DNA of 64,000 nucleotides from Pseudomonas sp. W4I3 (lineage in GTDB: Bacteria > Pseudomonadota > Gammaproteobacteria > Pseudomonadales > Pseudomonadaceae): contig NZ_JAUSXS010000001.1 of NCBI RefSeq assembly GCF_030816195.1, positions 2,813,501 to 2,877,500 on the forward strand, given 5' to 3'. The notes under the pieces were generated by a model. It saw only the letters and a program-made list of their open reading frames with translations, did no database searches and had not been told where the DNA came from. Below, in pieces: positions 25,337 to 34,600 of the stretch (positions within the stretch are counted from its first letter, which is position 1; each line of letters opens with the position of its first letter). A program made the position numbers and the translations under genes.

Positions 25337-26440
25337 ATGCAGCCCCAGCCAAACGATGCTCGACCTGACCACAGCGCCGCGACCGAAGCGGACGCTATTG
25401 CCTCATTGCTTGCCCAACTGTTGCTCGCCCGTGGCCCTGGCGGCCAGGAGGATGAAGTGCGCGCCATTTGTCTGGAGCGCCTGCGCCCGCTGTGCGACGA
25501 GACCTGGGTAGACCCTGCCGGCAATGTGGTTGGCCTGGTCAAAGGCGCGCAGGATGAGCGCGAGCCGCGGCGGGCGGTGAGGGTCATGGCGCACATGGAT
25601 GAGGTCGCCATGGTGGTCAAGCATGTCGATACCGACGGTACGTTGCGGGTCACCGCGCTGGGCGGCGCCAACCCGGTGAACTTCGGCATGTGCCCGGTGG
25701 ACATATTGGGCGATCACCAGACCATTCCCGGTGTGCTGTCGTTTGGCTCGATGCATGCGACCGGCAATGCGCCCCAGGGCGCCGATGTGCAGTCAGGAAA
25801 CGTGCACTGGAACGACGTGCACGTGATTACCCGTTGCTCGGTCGACACGCTGCGTGAGCACGGTGTACGCCCCGGCAGCCGCGTTGTGCTGAGCCGCCAC
25901 TGGCGTGCGCCGTTTCGGGTAGGCGATGCGATTGCCGCGCACTTTCTGGATGATCGCGCGCCCATCGCCGCAGCACTCCACAGCGTGCAATGCCTGGATC
26001 AGCGCCGCGAGGAACTGGCGTGCGATGTGTACTTTGTCTTCACCACCCTGGAAGAAGAAAGCAACGCCGGTGCGATGTATGCGGCGCAGACCCTGCCGGG
26101 CGATACCACCATCGCGCTGGAAGTTGGCCCGGTAATGAGCGAGTACGGCACTCGTCTGGGCGTCGACCCCATCATCAACACGGGTGACCTCAAAGGCTAT
26201 TACACACGTTGCGTGGTAACCGACCTGGCGGCCGCCGCACAACGCTGCGGTTATACGGCTCAATATGCATTGCTGGTGGACTTTGCCTCGGATGCCAGCG
26301 CCGTCATGAGCAATGGCACCTCGGCACGCGGCGGTTGCCTGGCGATCCCAACGGAAAATACCCACGGCTACGAGGTGATTGTGGACGGCGCGATCCAGGC
26401 GTGTGCGCTGACATTGGCCGACTACCTTGCAACGTTTTGA
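25337..26440 (+). CDS. M42-family aminopeptidase
   Basis: This cytosolic dinuclear metallopeptidase has about 367 residues. The expected metal ligands and catalytic residues are recognisable: AHMDEV (first His-x-Asp), FLDDRAP (bridging Asp), TTLEEESNAG (catalytic Glu pair), LEVGPV and ENTHGYE (last His). The start at 25337 is preferred over 25322 because GGAGAG lies nine bases before it. Members form tetrahedral dodecamers that degrade peptides. The following PncC gene begins 18 bases later. Confidence 0.88.
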   Translation: MQPQPNDARPDHSAATEADAIASLLAQLLLARGPGGQEDEVRAICLERLRPLCDETWVDPAGNVVGLVKGAQDEREPRRAVRVMAHMDEVAMVVKHVDTDGTLRVTALGGANPVNFGMCPVDILGDHQTIPGVLSFGSMHATGNAPQGADVQSGNVHWNDVHVITRCSVDTLREHGVRPGSRVVLSRHWRAPFRVGDAIAAHFLDDRAPIAAALHSVQCLDQRREELACDVYFVFTTLEEESNAGAMYAAQTLPGDTTIALEVGPVMSEYGTRLGVDPIINTGDLKGYYTRCVVTDLAAAAQRCGYTAQYALLVDFASDASAVMSNGTSARGGCLAIPTENTHGYEVIVDGAIQACALTLADYLATF

Positions 26441-26458
26441 ACACGGGAGAGCGTCACC

Positions 26459-26959
26459 ATGGACATAGCCGCTTCAACCATCGACTACCTGAAACAACAC
26501 GAACTCACCCTCACCAGCGCCGAGTCATGTACGGCAGGCAGCATCATCACGCTGCTGTCCCAGGTGCCGGGCGGCGGGTCGTGTATCGAGAGTGGGTATG
26601 TCGTGTACTCGCCGCAGGCCAAACAGCGCCTGCTGGGGGTACGCGCCTATACGATTGAAACCTTCAACCTCACCAGTTGTGAAGTCGCGCGCGAGATGGC
26701 CGAAGGCGCGATACGTGACAGCTCGGCGCAGGTCGCCGTCGCTACCACCGGCCTGCTGGGCCCGGACGATATGGACGGCATTCCGGCCGGGACCATTTGT
26801 TTTGCCTGGGCCTATCGCATCGGCCACAGGTTGAGCCTTTTCAGCCGCAAGGAACGCTTCATGGGTTCCCGTGAGCAGGTGCAACAGGCTGCCGCGCTGC
26901 ATGCCTTGAAGTGGCTGGCGCCTTTTCACCAGCGGGCATTGGCCGGTGAGCGGGGTTAG
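26459..26959 (+). CDS. pncC: CinA C-terminal domain protein, NMN amidohydrolase type
   Basis: This stand-alone CinA_C domain of 166 residues shows LTSAESCTAGSI (nucleophile region), ESGYVVYSPQAKQRLLGV and VAVATTGLLGP, the family landmarks. PncC converts nicotinamide mononucleotide to nicotinate mononucleotide in NAD recycling. The spacing SAESCTAG is canonical, so activity is plausible, although several stand-alone paralogues have no proven activity. It probably shares an operon with the M42 peptidase gene. Confidence 0.82.
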   Translation: MDIAASTIDYLKQHELTLTSAESCTAGSIITLLSQVPGGGSCIESGYVVYSPQAKQRLLGVRAYTIETFNLTSCEVAREMAEGAIRDSSAQVAVATTGLLGPDDMDGIPAGTICFAWAYRIGHRLSLFSRKERFMGSREQVQQAAALHALKWLAPFHQRALAGERG

Positions 26960-27249
26960 CCGCCCGATGCTCCAGGCTGGAGGGCGATTTTCAACAGCAA
27001 CTCATCGGAGCCAAACGCCTGAGCATCAACCAGGTCGCCGTGATACGTGCGGGTTGGTGCCTTGATCGTAATGCTATGGGCCTTGGTCAATTCTTTCGGC
27101 CATGGCCACAGGATGCGCAGCGACAGGCCCTCGCCGGATTCGGTGATCTGGGCCGTGCATTCATGGGACAGCGGGTTCACGCCCAGCAGCGTGTCTTGAA
27201 GGTAGTCGATGGTGCAGTGTTGCAAGGGTGTCGCAGTGGAATCGGGCAT
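26956..27249 (-). CDS. Small hypothetical protein, 97 aa
   Basis: This soluble beta-rich protein overlaps the convergent pncC gene by four bases. SHECTAQITESGEGLSLRIL is weakly like DUF1652 proteins, and the neighbour upstream on the same strand is a clearer DUF1652 member. GAGG lies seven bases before the start. The function is unknown. Confidence 0.65.
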   Translation of the reverse strand: MPDSTATPLQHCTIDYLQDTLLGVNPLSHECTAQITESGEGLSLRILWPWPKELTKAHSITIKAPTRTYHGDLVDAQAFGSDELLLKIALQPGASGG

Positions 27250-27270
27250 GGGCAGCCTCGTTGTGTTTTT

Positions 27271-27534
27271 TCAACCGCATTGCCCCACCGACGTGAGGCG
27301 GGAGGTTTTTCGGGAAACCACCATGTCTTCCAGGATTTCCCGCACGAGCCGGTTGATACCTGACTCGCCGTGGTACCGGGCACGGTTGATATTGGCGATG
27401 GTGAACTGATTGGCGTCGGGCGCGAGCACAGTGACGGACAAGCTGTTGTCGGGACTGATCGTGCAGGTGACACGGCAATTGCGCAGCCGCTGTGCAAGAG
27501 CGTGCTCGATTTGCGCTTTGGTCAACGTGTCCAT
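27271..27534 (-). CDS. DUF1652-like small protein, 87 aa
   Basis: The core RVTCTISPDNSLSVTVLAPD followed by an INRARYHGESGINRLVREI helix matches the pattern of the Pseudomonas-specific DUF1652 family. I chose the start at 27534 (MDTLTKAQ) because the upstream frame has no family resemblance. It lies 21 bases before the 97-residue gene on the same strand. The function is unknown. Confidence 0.68.
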   Translation of the reverse strand: MDTLTKAQIEHALAQRLRNCRVTCTISPDNSLSVTVLAPDANQFTIANINRARYHGESGINRLVREILEDMVVSRKTSRLTSVGQCG

Positions 27535-27709
27535 GGGGTCACCGAATAACAGGCCTGAGCGGATCAAGGTTAGCCCAAATATCCTGTGCGTAAATGCTAG
27601 CCAGTTAATGGCAAACCATTCGTCAGCGTTACGGCGTGTGCAGGGAACGTTTGCCTCCGGCCATTGGCCACATGCAGCACAGGCTTCGAATAGATTGAAA
27701 GGTGATCTC

Positions 27710-27859
27710 ATGAAAAACTTTTATAAGTGCTTGGGTCTTTGCAGTGTGTTCCTGCTGCACGGCTGTTTCGACAGTTCCGACAACACCACCAAGGACAACA
27801 CCAGTGGCAGCAAGTCCTCGGTGCAGATGCAGGAAGGCAAGGCCGACGAGAGCAAGTAG
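27710..27859 (+). CDS. Very small lipoprotein, 49 aa
   Basis: The sequence starts MKNFYKCLGLCSVFLLHGC, a lipoprotein signal with Cys19 as the likely lipidation site. The mature tail is short, polar and unstructured (about 30 residues). AAAGGTGA lies five bases before the ATG. The family is unknown. It ends 15 bases before a REPIN. Confidence 0.75.
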   Translation: MKNFYKCLGLCSVFLLHGCFDSSDNTTKDNTSGSKSSVQMQEGKADESK

Positions 27860-27874
27860 GCCCAACTGACCAAA

Positions 27875-27963
27875 TGTGGGAGGGGGCTTGCTCCCGATAG
27901 CGGTGTGTCAGTAAATGCATGTGTAACTGACACACCTCCATCGGGGGCAAGCCCCCGCCCACA
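27875..27963. repeat. REPIN of the GTGGGAGGGGGCTTGC family
   Basis: Inverted REP units at 27876 and ending at 27962 share inner arms GGTGTGTCAGT/ACTGACACACC. It lies between the convergent lipoprotein and cytochrome genes. Confidence 0.92.
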
Positions 27964-28006
27964 TGTGCTCTACCTATATCGAGGAGACCGTGCTCCGGCT
28001 TCGGAC

Positions 28007-29353
28007 TCAGCGCATGTGCAAGATGATCGGACTGCTGCTGGCCGGGTCGGTATGCCCGCGCAGTTTGCTTACCGCTTGGGCGTCGACCGCGCCGCCCTGG
28101 TTGCCCCAGGTGCTGCGCATGTAGGTCAGCACTTGAGCGATCTCCTGGTCGGACAGTTGCTCGCGGAACGCCGGCATGCGGTAGGCATCCGGCAGGCCGG
28201 CGGCCACCACGCGTTGCGAGCCGTTGAGGGTGATGTTGATCGCCGAGGCGCTTTCCTTGGCCAGGGCAGAGGTGGCGCCGGCCAGCGGCGGCATCCAGTC
28301 TGGCTGGCCCTTGCCGTCCAGACCATGGCAGGAGGCGCAGCGCGTCGCGTAGGTGTGGGCGCCGGGGACGTCCTGCCGCGCATTGGCGGCCACGTCCTGA
28401 TACTGCCAGGGTGTGCCGTCGCGCTGCGGGTCGCCGGGCAGGGATTTGAGGTAGCGGGCGATGGCGGCCAGGTCATCGTCAGCCATGAACTGTGTGGAGT
28501 TGTTGAACGCTTCGGTCATCGAACCGTAGACCACCGCATGCTGGTTGCGCCCGGTCTTGAGGAACTGCACGATCTGCGCCTCGCTCCAGCGGCCCAGGCC
28601 GGTGTTGGGGTCTTGGCGCAGGCTGGGCGCATACCAGCCATCGAGCAGCGCACCGGCCAGGAACGGCGCGCCGGACTGGTCCAGGGCCTTCTCATTGAAG
28701 GCCAGGCCGCGCGGCGTATGGCAGCTGCCGCAGTGACCAGGGCCCTGGACGATGTAGGCGCCACGGTTCCACAGCGCGTCCTGGCTGGGGTTGGCCGCGT
28801 AGGCGGCGGTGGGCGCGAACACGCCGTTCCACAGGGCGATGGGCCAACGCAGGTTGAGCGGCCAGGGAATGTCGCTGGGAATGTTCGGTTCGCTGGCTGG
28901 CTGCACGCCTTTCATGAAGAACGCATAGAGCGCTTTTATGTCGTCATCGCTGAGCTTGACGTAAGACGGGTAGGGCATGGCCGGGTACAACCGGCGTCCG
29001 CCCGGCGCCACGCCGTGGCGTACGGCACGGTCGAAGTCGGCCAGGCTGTAGTTGCCCACACCATGCTCACGGTCGGGGGTGATGTTGGTGGCGTGAATCG
29101 CCCCCAGCGGCGTGGCCATTTCCAGGCCACCGGCAAACGGCGCTTTGCCCGGCAGGCTGTGGCAGGCCACGCAGTCGCTCAGACGCGCGACATACTCTCC
29201 GCGGCTGACCAGTGCCGGGTCGAAACTGGCGGTTTTTTCTGCGGCGAAGGGTGAGGCGGGCTCGCGGGTGACGTACCAGGCCAACAGGCCTGCGACGACC
29301 AGGCAGGGCAGCGCCAGCCAGCCTGCGGTTCTTGCGAATCGGCGGTTGTTCAT
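28007..29353 (-). CDS. Triheme c-type cytochrome subunit of a periplasmic dehydrogenase
   Basis: This protein of 448 residues has an N-terminal signal/anchor (WLALPCLVVAGLLAWYV) and three heme-c sites, CVACHS, CGSCHT and CASCHG, in three cytochrome domains. This is the layout of the cytochrome subunit of acetic-acid-bacterium-type alcohol or aldehyde dehydrogenases. It should carry electrons from the molybdenum hydroxylase encoded next to it to ubiquinone or an oxidase. AGGGAACG precedes the start, and the large subunit gene ends 16 bases upstream. Confidence 0.92.
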   Translation of the reverse strand: MNNRRFARTAGWLALPCLVVAGLLAWYVTREPASPFAAEKTASFDPALVSRGEYVARLSDCVACHSLPGKAPFAGGLEMATPLGAIHATNITPDREHGVGNYSLADFDRAVRHGVAPGGRRLYPAMPYPSYVKLSDDDIKALYAFFMKGVQPASEPNIPSDIPWPLNLRWPIALWNGVFAPTAAYAANPSQDALWNRGAYIVQGPGHCGSCHTPRGLAFNEKALDQSGAPFLAGALLDGWYAPSLRQDPNTGLGRWSEAQIVQFLKTGRNQHAVVYGSMTEAFNNSTQFMADDDLAAIARYLKSLPGDPQRDGTPWQYQDVAANARQDVPGAHTYATRCASCHGLDGKGQPDWMPPLAGATSALAKESASAINITLNGSQRVVAAGLPDAYRMPAFREQLSDQEIAQVLTYMRSTWGNQGGAVDAQAVSKLRGHTDPASSSPIILHMR

Positions 29354-29369
29354 GGGCGTTCCCTGTGGG

Positions 29370-31610
29370 TTAACTGAAGGTGTAGCGGCTCAACGGCAAG
29401 CTGCGGATGCGCTGGCCGGTCAACTGTGCCACCGCGTTGGCCACTGCTGGCGCCACGGCGGGCAACGGTGGTTCGCCGATACCGCCCATCTTTTCGCCGC
29501 TCTCGACGATCTTCACGTGTACCCGCGCCATCCGCGACGGCGGCAGGATCGGGTAAAGGTCGTAGTTGCGCGCACGTGGCTTACCGTCCACGTAGACCGC
29601 TTCCTCCAGCAAGGTTTGCGACAAGCCCAGGGCCACGGCACCGTTGACCTGGGCTTCAATGATCGCCGGGTTGACGATGCTGCCCGGGTCGATGGCCTGC
29701 CAGATGTCGTGCACCTTGACCTGGCCATTGTCGATCGACACTTCGGCGATCACCGCCGCGTGGGAGCCAAACGGCGAGGCCATGGCCAGACCACGCGCGC
29801 GTCGGCTGCCGTCTTCAGCGGTAAATGGCCCGCGCTTCCAGCCGCCGGACAGCTCACCCACCGCTTGCAGCAGGGTGGTCAGCCGCGCGTTGTCGCGCAA
29901 CAGGTGCAGGCGCAGTTCGTACGGGTCGTGGCCGCCTTTGTCCGCCAGTTCATCCAGAAACGCTTCGTAGAAGAAGTCGTTCAGCGAATTGCCCACCGAA
30001 CGCCAGTAACCGAGCATGGCCGGGCCTTTGACGTAGATCTGTGCGATGCGCTTGTTAGGGATCGCATAACTTTTGCCCGACAGGCCTTCGAGGGCAGTGG
30101 GGTCGAGGGCGTCGCCCTGTTTGCCGGCAATCGCTTCGGTGGGACCTTCGGTGGCGCTTATCGCTTCGATGGCCACCGGCAGGCCTTTGTCGTCCAGCGC
30201 GGCGCGGAACTTGACCACCGCGACCGGGCGCAGCACGTCGCGCACGAACTCTTCCTCACGGCTCCAGATCAGCTTGACCGGGCGCCCGACGGCCTTGGCC
30301 AAGGCGATCGCCTGCGGATACGGATTGGCCGAGTCATACAGGAAATGCCGACCGAAGAAACCGCCCAGCAGCGGAGAGTGCAGGGTGATTTGCTCGACGG
30401 CCAGGCCGGTGCGCTTGGCGATGTCGGCGCGGAACATATCCGGCGCCTGGTTCGGCAGCCACACCTCCAGGGTGCCGTCGGGGTTGTAGCGCGCCAGCGC
30501 CGAAGGCGGCTCCAGCTGGGCGTGGTTGAGGTATTGGTTGTGGTAGGTGGCGTCGACGCGGGTTTTGGCGCTGGCCAAGGTGGCGGCTACGTCACCCTCG
30601 TTTTCGTCGTCGCGGGCCGGGCCTTGCTGGGCGGCGAGAAAGTCGCGGTATTTGTCGCTGGAAAAGTCCGCTGGCATCGTGCGCACGCTGGAGTCGGCGG
30701 CGGCTTCGAGCCATTCCACCTGAATCGCTTCAACGGCGCGCTTGGCGTGCCACCAGCGTTCGGCAACCACCGCCACGGCGCCGGGCAGGGTATGAACCGA
30801 ATGCACGCCTTTCATGGCCTCGACCTGGGCCTGGTTGCGCAAGCTGCCCACCGTCATGCCCAGGCGCGGCGCGTGCTGCACGGCGGCGTGGAGCATGCCG
30901 TCGACTTTAAGGTCGATGCTGTACTGCGCCTTGCCGGTGGATTTGTCGTAGGCGTCCAGGCGTTTGACTGGCTTGCCGATCCAGCGGAACTGGCTCGGGT
31001 CGCGCAGGGTGATAGTGGCCGGGTCGGGCACCGGCATGTCCAGGGCGCGAGCGGCCAACTCGCCGTAACCCAGCGATCGGCCGGAGGCGGTGTGCACTAC
31101 GCGGCCAGGCTGGGTGGTCAATTGCGTCACCGGCACACCGAGCTGTTCGGCGGCGGCCTGCATCAGCATGGCGCGGGCGAGGGCGCCGAGGCGCCGCATG
31201 GTCGGGTAGCTCATGCGCACCGACATACTGCCGCCGGTAATGCGCAAGCCATTTTCCATCACCACATAAGCTTCACCGGGCGGGGCGGCTTCGACCACGA
31301 ACGTGGCGGGGTCGGCATCCAGCTCCTCGCCGATGATCTGCGCCATGGCCGTGTGCGTGCCCTGGCCGCCTTCCATGAAGGGGCTCAGCAGGCGCACGCT
31401 GCCGTCCGGACGAATTTCCAGAAACGCCGGCACCTGGGTCCCGCGCTCGGCGGCGGCGCCCGTGGCAGCCTGCACCCGGGACGTGCCCAGCGGCAGGCCG
31501 AAGCCGATCACCAGCGCACCCACGGCGGTACTCGCCAAAAAGCGCCGGCGCGACAGGTTGATCGGCTCGTCCAGGGTCACGCCGGGAAGGATTTCGGAAG
31601 TGTTCATCAA
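29370..31610 (-). CDS. Molybdenum hydroxylase large subunit, isoquinoline 1-oxidoreductase/aldehyde dehydrogenase type
   Basis: This protein of 746 residues begins with a twin-arginine signal (NLSRRRFLASTAVGALVIG), so the folded enzyme is exported. The xanthine dehydrogenase-type molybdopterin domains follow, including GGFFGRHFLYDS and the C-terminal GGIGEPPLPAVAPAVANAV with the catalytic Glu. There is no FAD-binding subunit in the operon; the 2Fe-2S subunit and a triheme cytochrome flank it, as in IorAB-type or membrane aldehyde dehydrogenases. Substrates could be aldehydes or N-heterocycles. Confidence 0.9.
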   Translation of the reverse strand: MMNTSEILPGVTLDEPINLSRRRFLASTAVGALVIGFGLPLGTSRVQAATGAAAERGTQVPAFLEIRPDGSVRLLSPFMEGGQGTHTAMAQIIGEELDADPATFVVEAAPPGEAYVVMENGLRITGGSMSVRMSYPTMRRLGALARAMLMQAAAEQLGVPVTQLTTQPGRVVHTASGRSLGYGELAARALDMPVPDPATITLRDPSQFRWIGKPVKRLDAYDKSTGKAQYSIDLKVDGMLHAAVQHAPRLGMTVGSLRNQAQVEAMKGVHSVHTLPGAVAVVAERWWHAKRAVEAIQVEWLEAAADSSVRTMPADFSSDKYRDFLAAQQGPARDDENEGDVAATLASAKTRVDATYHNQYLNHAQLEPPSALARYNPDGTLEVWLPNQAPDMFRADIAKRTGLAVEQITLHSPLLGGFFGRHFLYDSANPYPQAIALAKAVGRPVKLIWSREEEFVRDVLRPVAVVKFRAALDDKGLPVAIEAISATEGPTEAIAGKQGDALDPTALEGLSGKSYAIPNKRIAQIYVKGPAMLGYWRSVGNSLNDFFYEAFLDELADKGGHDPYELRLHLLRDNARLTTLLQAVGELSGGWKRGPFTAEDGSRRARGLAMASPFGSHAAVIAEVSIDNGQVKVHDIWQAIDPGSIVNPAIIEAQVNGAVALGLSQTLLEEAVYVDGKPRARNYDLYPILPPSRMARVHVKIVESGEKMGGIGEPPLPAVAPAVANAVAQLTGQRIRSLPLSRYTFS

Positions 31611-32065
31611 ACGCGCTCCTTGCCGGCGGCCAGGTCATCCATGGCGGCATGGATGGCGTTGTAGGTGCCACAGCGGCACAGGTTGATCATCGCCGCGTTG
31701 ATTTGATCTTTGGTCGGCGCAGGGGTGTGCTTGAGCAGCGCCGTGGCCGCCATCACCTGCCCGGACTGGCAGTAACCGCATTGCGCCACCTGGCGCTCGA
31801 CCCAGGCCGCGACCACACGCTTGCCCACGTCATCGCTTTCGATGGCCTCGATGGTGGTGATCTCGCGACCAACCAGCGCCGCCACCGGCGTTACGCATGA
31901 GCGCACCACGTTGCCGTCCACCAGCACCGAACACGCGCCGCACTGGGCCAGGCCGCAGCCGTACTTGGTGCCGGTCAGGCCCAGGTCGTCGCGGATCACC
32001 CACAGCAACGGCGTGTCGGCGTCGGCATCGACCTGATAGGCCTGTTGGTTAATACGTAATTCCAT
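31607..32065 (-). CDS. 2Fe-2S subunit of the molybdenum hydroxylase
   Basis: This protein of 152 residues carries two 2Fe-2S clusters: a plant-type one (YGCGLAQCGACSVLVDG) and a helical one (CGYCQSGQVMAATALL...CRCGTY). It transfers electrons from the molybdenum centre. The stop overlaps the start of the large subunit by four bases. It lacks its own export signal and presumably travels with the Tat-exported large subunit. Confidence 0.94.
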   Translation of the reverse strand: MELRINQQAYQVDADADTPLLWVIRDDLGLTGTKYGCGLAQCGACSVLVDGNVVRSCVTPVAALVGREITTIEAIESDDVGKRVVAAWVERQVAQCGYCQSGQVMAATALLKHTPAPTKDQINAAMINLCRCGTYNAIHAAMDDLAAGKERV

Positions 32066-32223
32066 GGCGGCTCACCTGCTGATCATCGGTTGGTGGTGCT
32101 GAGTTCTTATAGAGGGGTGCGACCGCAGGTCGCCCATCGTGGAACTCTAGCCCACCGCGCAAGGGCCATCTATGCAATAGCCCGCAAGTTCAGAGGATCA
32201 GGCAAGTAATCGACAGGATTGGG

Positions 32224-33132
32224 TCACTGTGAAGGGCGCAAGCCTTCGCCTGCCGCCGTGCGAATGCCTTCGAGCAGCATGGTGAACGCCGGGTTGTCGT
32301 TGTGCTCGCGCCAGATCAGGTGCAGTTCGCTCTGCGCGCCTTCGCCCAAGTCAATATCGTGAAACACCACATTTTTGAACACCACGCTGCTGGCGCAACG
32401 CGGCACCAGCGCCAGGCCCATGCCGGCGTTCACCAAAGCGAGGATGGTCAGGGACGAACCCAGCCACTGCACATACTGTGGGGCGACGCGTGCTGAGCGC
32501 AGCAGCCCGGTGAGCAATTCGTTGAACGGCGGGTAGGCCGAATGGGCGTACATCAGGAACGGTTGCGCGTCGAGGTCCTGCACGCTGACGGTCTCTGCCT
32601 GGGCCAGCCGATGACTGCTCGGAACCGCCAGCACGAACGGCTCGCGCACCAGGCATTCGGTCGCGTAGCCAGGCTCCAGCAGCGGTGCGCGGACGATGCC
32701 CAGGTCGATGCGCCGGGCGCGCAGGGCTTCGTATTGCTGGTAGGTGTTCATCTCGGACAGGTCGATCCTGACGTGAGGCTGTTTGAGCCGCGCCTCGGCA
32801 ATCACCTTGGGCAAGAACTCATACACCGCACTGCCGACGAAGCTGATATTGACCGTACCGATATCGCCCTCGGCGAAGCGCCGCGCGGTCACCGCCGCTT
32901 GCTGGGCAAGCTCCAGCAGGTTCTGCGCCTCGACGAAAAAAGCCCGCCCGGCGGCGGTCAGGGCAACGCTGCGGGTGGTGCGGGTAAACAGCTCCACGCC
33001 CAAGTGATGCTCCAGCAACTGGATCTGCCGGCTGAGGGGTGGCTGAGTCATGTTCAGCCGTTCGGCCGCCCGCCGAAAATTCAATTCGGTGGCCACGGTG
33101 ATGAAGCAGCGCAGTTGCGTCAGTTCGAACAT
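32224..33132 (-). CDS. LysR-family transcriptional regulator
   Basis: This protein of 302 residues has an N-terminal winged helix (FELTQLRCFITVATELNFRRAAERLNMTQPPLSRQIQLLE) and a periplasmic-binding-like effector domain. The start at 33132 is chosen to place the helix-turn-helix at the N-terminus; the TTG at 33183 is unlikely. It is divergent from the sugar-acid transporter gene with 106 bases between starts, so it probably controls that operon. Confidence 0.9.
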   Translation of the reverse strand: MFELTQLRCFITVATELNFRRAAERLNMTQPPLSRQIQLLEHHLGVELFTRTTRSVALTAAGRAFFVEAQNLLELAQQAAVTARRFAEGDIGTVNISFVGSAVYEFLPKVIAEARLKQPHVRIDLSEMNTYQQYEALRARRIDLGIVRAPLLEPGYATECLVREPFVLAVPSSHRLAQAETVSVQDLDAQPFLMYAHSAYPPFNELLTGLLRSARVAPQYVQWLGSSLTILALVNAGMGLALVPRCASSVVFKNVVFHDIDLGEGAQSELHLIWREHNDNPAFTMLLEGIRTAAGEGLRPSQ

Positions 33133-33238
33133 TGATCCAAATCCCGTATCAATCGCATGCCAGGTTAGATTAGACGGGAACAATCCCTGGCGTCCATCAT
33201 CGGCCTGTCCCTAAAAAAACAATGAATGGGAGTTGCCC

Positions 33239-34600
33239 GTGGATACCCTCCAGAACCTGCCAGACCCGAGCGCGCTTGCCCGCGCTGCTGCCAAGGTCAA
33301 GCGCCATGTGCTGCCGTTATTCGTGGTGATGTTCATCGTCAATTACATCGACCGCGTCAATATCGGCTTCGTGCGCAGCCACATGGAAACCGACCTGGGC
33401 ATTGGTGCGGCGGCCTATGGCTTGGGCGCCGGGTTGTTCTTCATCGGTTATGCCATCTTTGAAGTACCGTCCAACCTGTTGCTGCAACGCTACGGCGCAC
33501 GGGCGTGGTTGACACGCATCATGTTCACTTGGGGCGCGGCGGCGATGGGCATGGCGTTTGTGCAGGGGGAAACCAGCTTCTACGTGTTGCGCTTTATCCT
33601 CGGCGCCGCCGAAGCCGGCTTCTTTCCCGGCATCATTTATTACTTCACCCAGTGGCTACCGGCCAGCGAACGCGGCAAGGCCATGGCGGTGTTCCTCAGT
33701 GGTTCGGCGATTGCCTCGGTGATCTCCGGGCCGGTGTCGGGGGCGTTGCTTAACGTTAACGGGTTCAGCCTGCATGGCTGGCAATGGATGTTCCTGATCG
33801 AAGGCTTCGCCTCCATCGTGCTCTGCGGGTTCGTGTGGTTCTGGTTGCAGTCCCATCCCCATCAGGCCAAGTGGCTGAGTGACGCGGAAAAACACGCGCT
33901 GGTCAGTGCCATCGCGCTGGAGCAGCAGGCGCGCGAGGCGAGCCAGTGCGTGCGGCCGTCGGTGTTCAAATTGCTGGCCGACAAACAGATCGCCCTGTTC
34001 TGTTTTATCTACTTTTCCATCGCCCTGACCATCTACGGTGCCACCTTCTGGCTGCCGAGCATGATCAAGAAAATGGGCAACCTGGGCGACTTCCAGGTGG
34101 GCTTGTTCAACGCCATTCCGTGGTTGATTTCGATTGTCGCCATGTACGGTTTCGCCTCGCTGGCCAGCAAGTGGAAGCACCAGCAGGCCTGGGTGTCACT
34201 GATGCTGGTGATCGCCGCGTTCGGCATGTTCATGTCCACCACGGGCGGGCCGGTGTTTGCGTTCGTCGCCATCTGTTTTGCCGCGATTGGCTTCAAGGCC
34301 GCGTCGGCGCTGTTCTGGCCGATTCCCCAGGGTTACCTGGACGCGCGCATCGCGGCGGCGGTGATTGCCCTGATCAATTCGGTGGGCAATCTGGGCGGTT
34401 TCGTTGCGCCCACCACCTTCGGTTTGCTGGAGCAGACCACGGGCTCCATCGAGGGCGGCCTGTACGGCCTGGCAGCCACTTCGCTGGTGGCGGCGGTGCT
34501 GGTGTTTTTTGCCCGCACCGCGCCACGCAGCGGTAAACCGCCCACCTCAGCCACTGCGCCACACACTTTGCATGCCGATACACAGGGAGCCGTCTCTTGA
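33239..34600 (+). CDS. MFS transporter, glucarate/galactonate (ACS) type
   Basis: This protein of about 453 residues has twelve helices. The anion:cation symporter signature is visible in FIVNYIDRVNIGF and GLGAGLFFIGYAIFEVPSNLLLQRYGAR. The start is taken as GTG at 33239 because GGGAG lies six bases before it. Family members import hexuronates, glucarate or galactonate by proton symport. The stop overlaps the dehydratase start (ATGA), tying transport to catabolism. Confidence 0.9.
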   Translation: MDTLQNLPDPSALARAAAKVKRHVLPLFVVMFIVNYIDRVNIGFVRSHMETDLGIGAAAYGLGAGLFFIGYAIFEVPSNLLLQRYGARAWLTRIMFTWGAAAMGMAFVQGETSFYVLRFILGAAEAGFFPGIIYYFTQWLPASERGKAMAVFLSGSAIASVISGPVSGALLNVNGFSLHGWQWMFLIEGFASIVLCGFVWFWLQSHPHQAKWLSDAEKHALVSAIALEQQAREASQCVRPSVFKLLADKQIALFCFIYFSIALTIYGATFWLPSMIKKMGNLGDFQVGLFNAIPWLISIVAMYGFASLASKWKHQQAWVSLMLVIAAFGMFMSTTGGPVFAFVAICFAAIGFKAASALFWPIPQGYLDARIAAAVIALINSVGNLGGFVAPTTFGLLEQTTGSIEGGLYGLAATSLVAAVLVFFARTAPRSGKPPTSATAPHTLHADTQGAVS

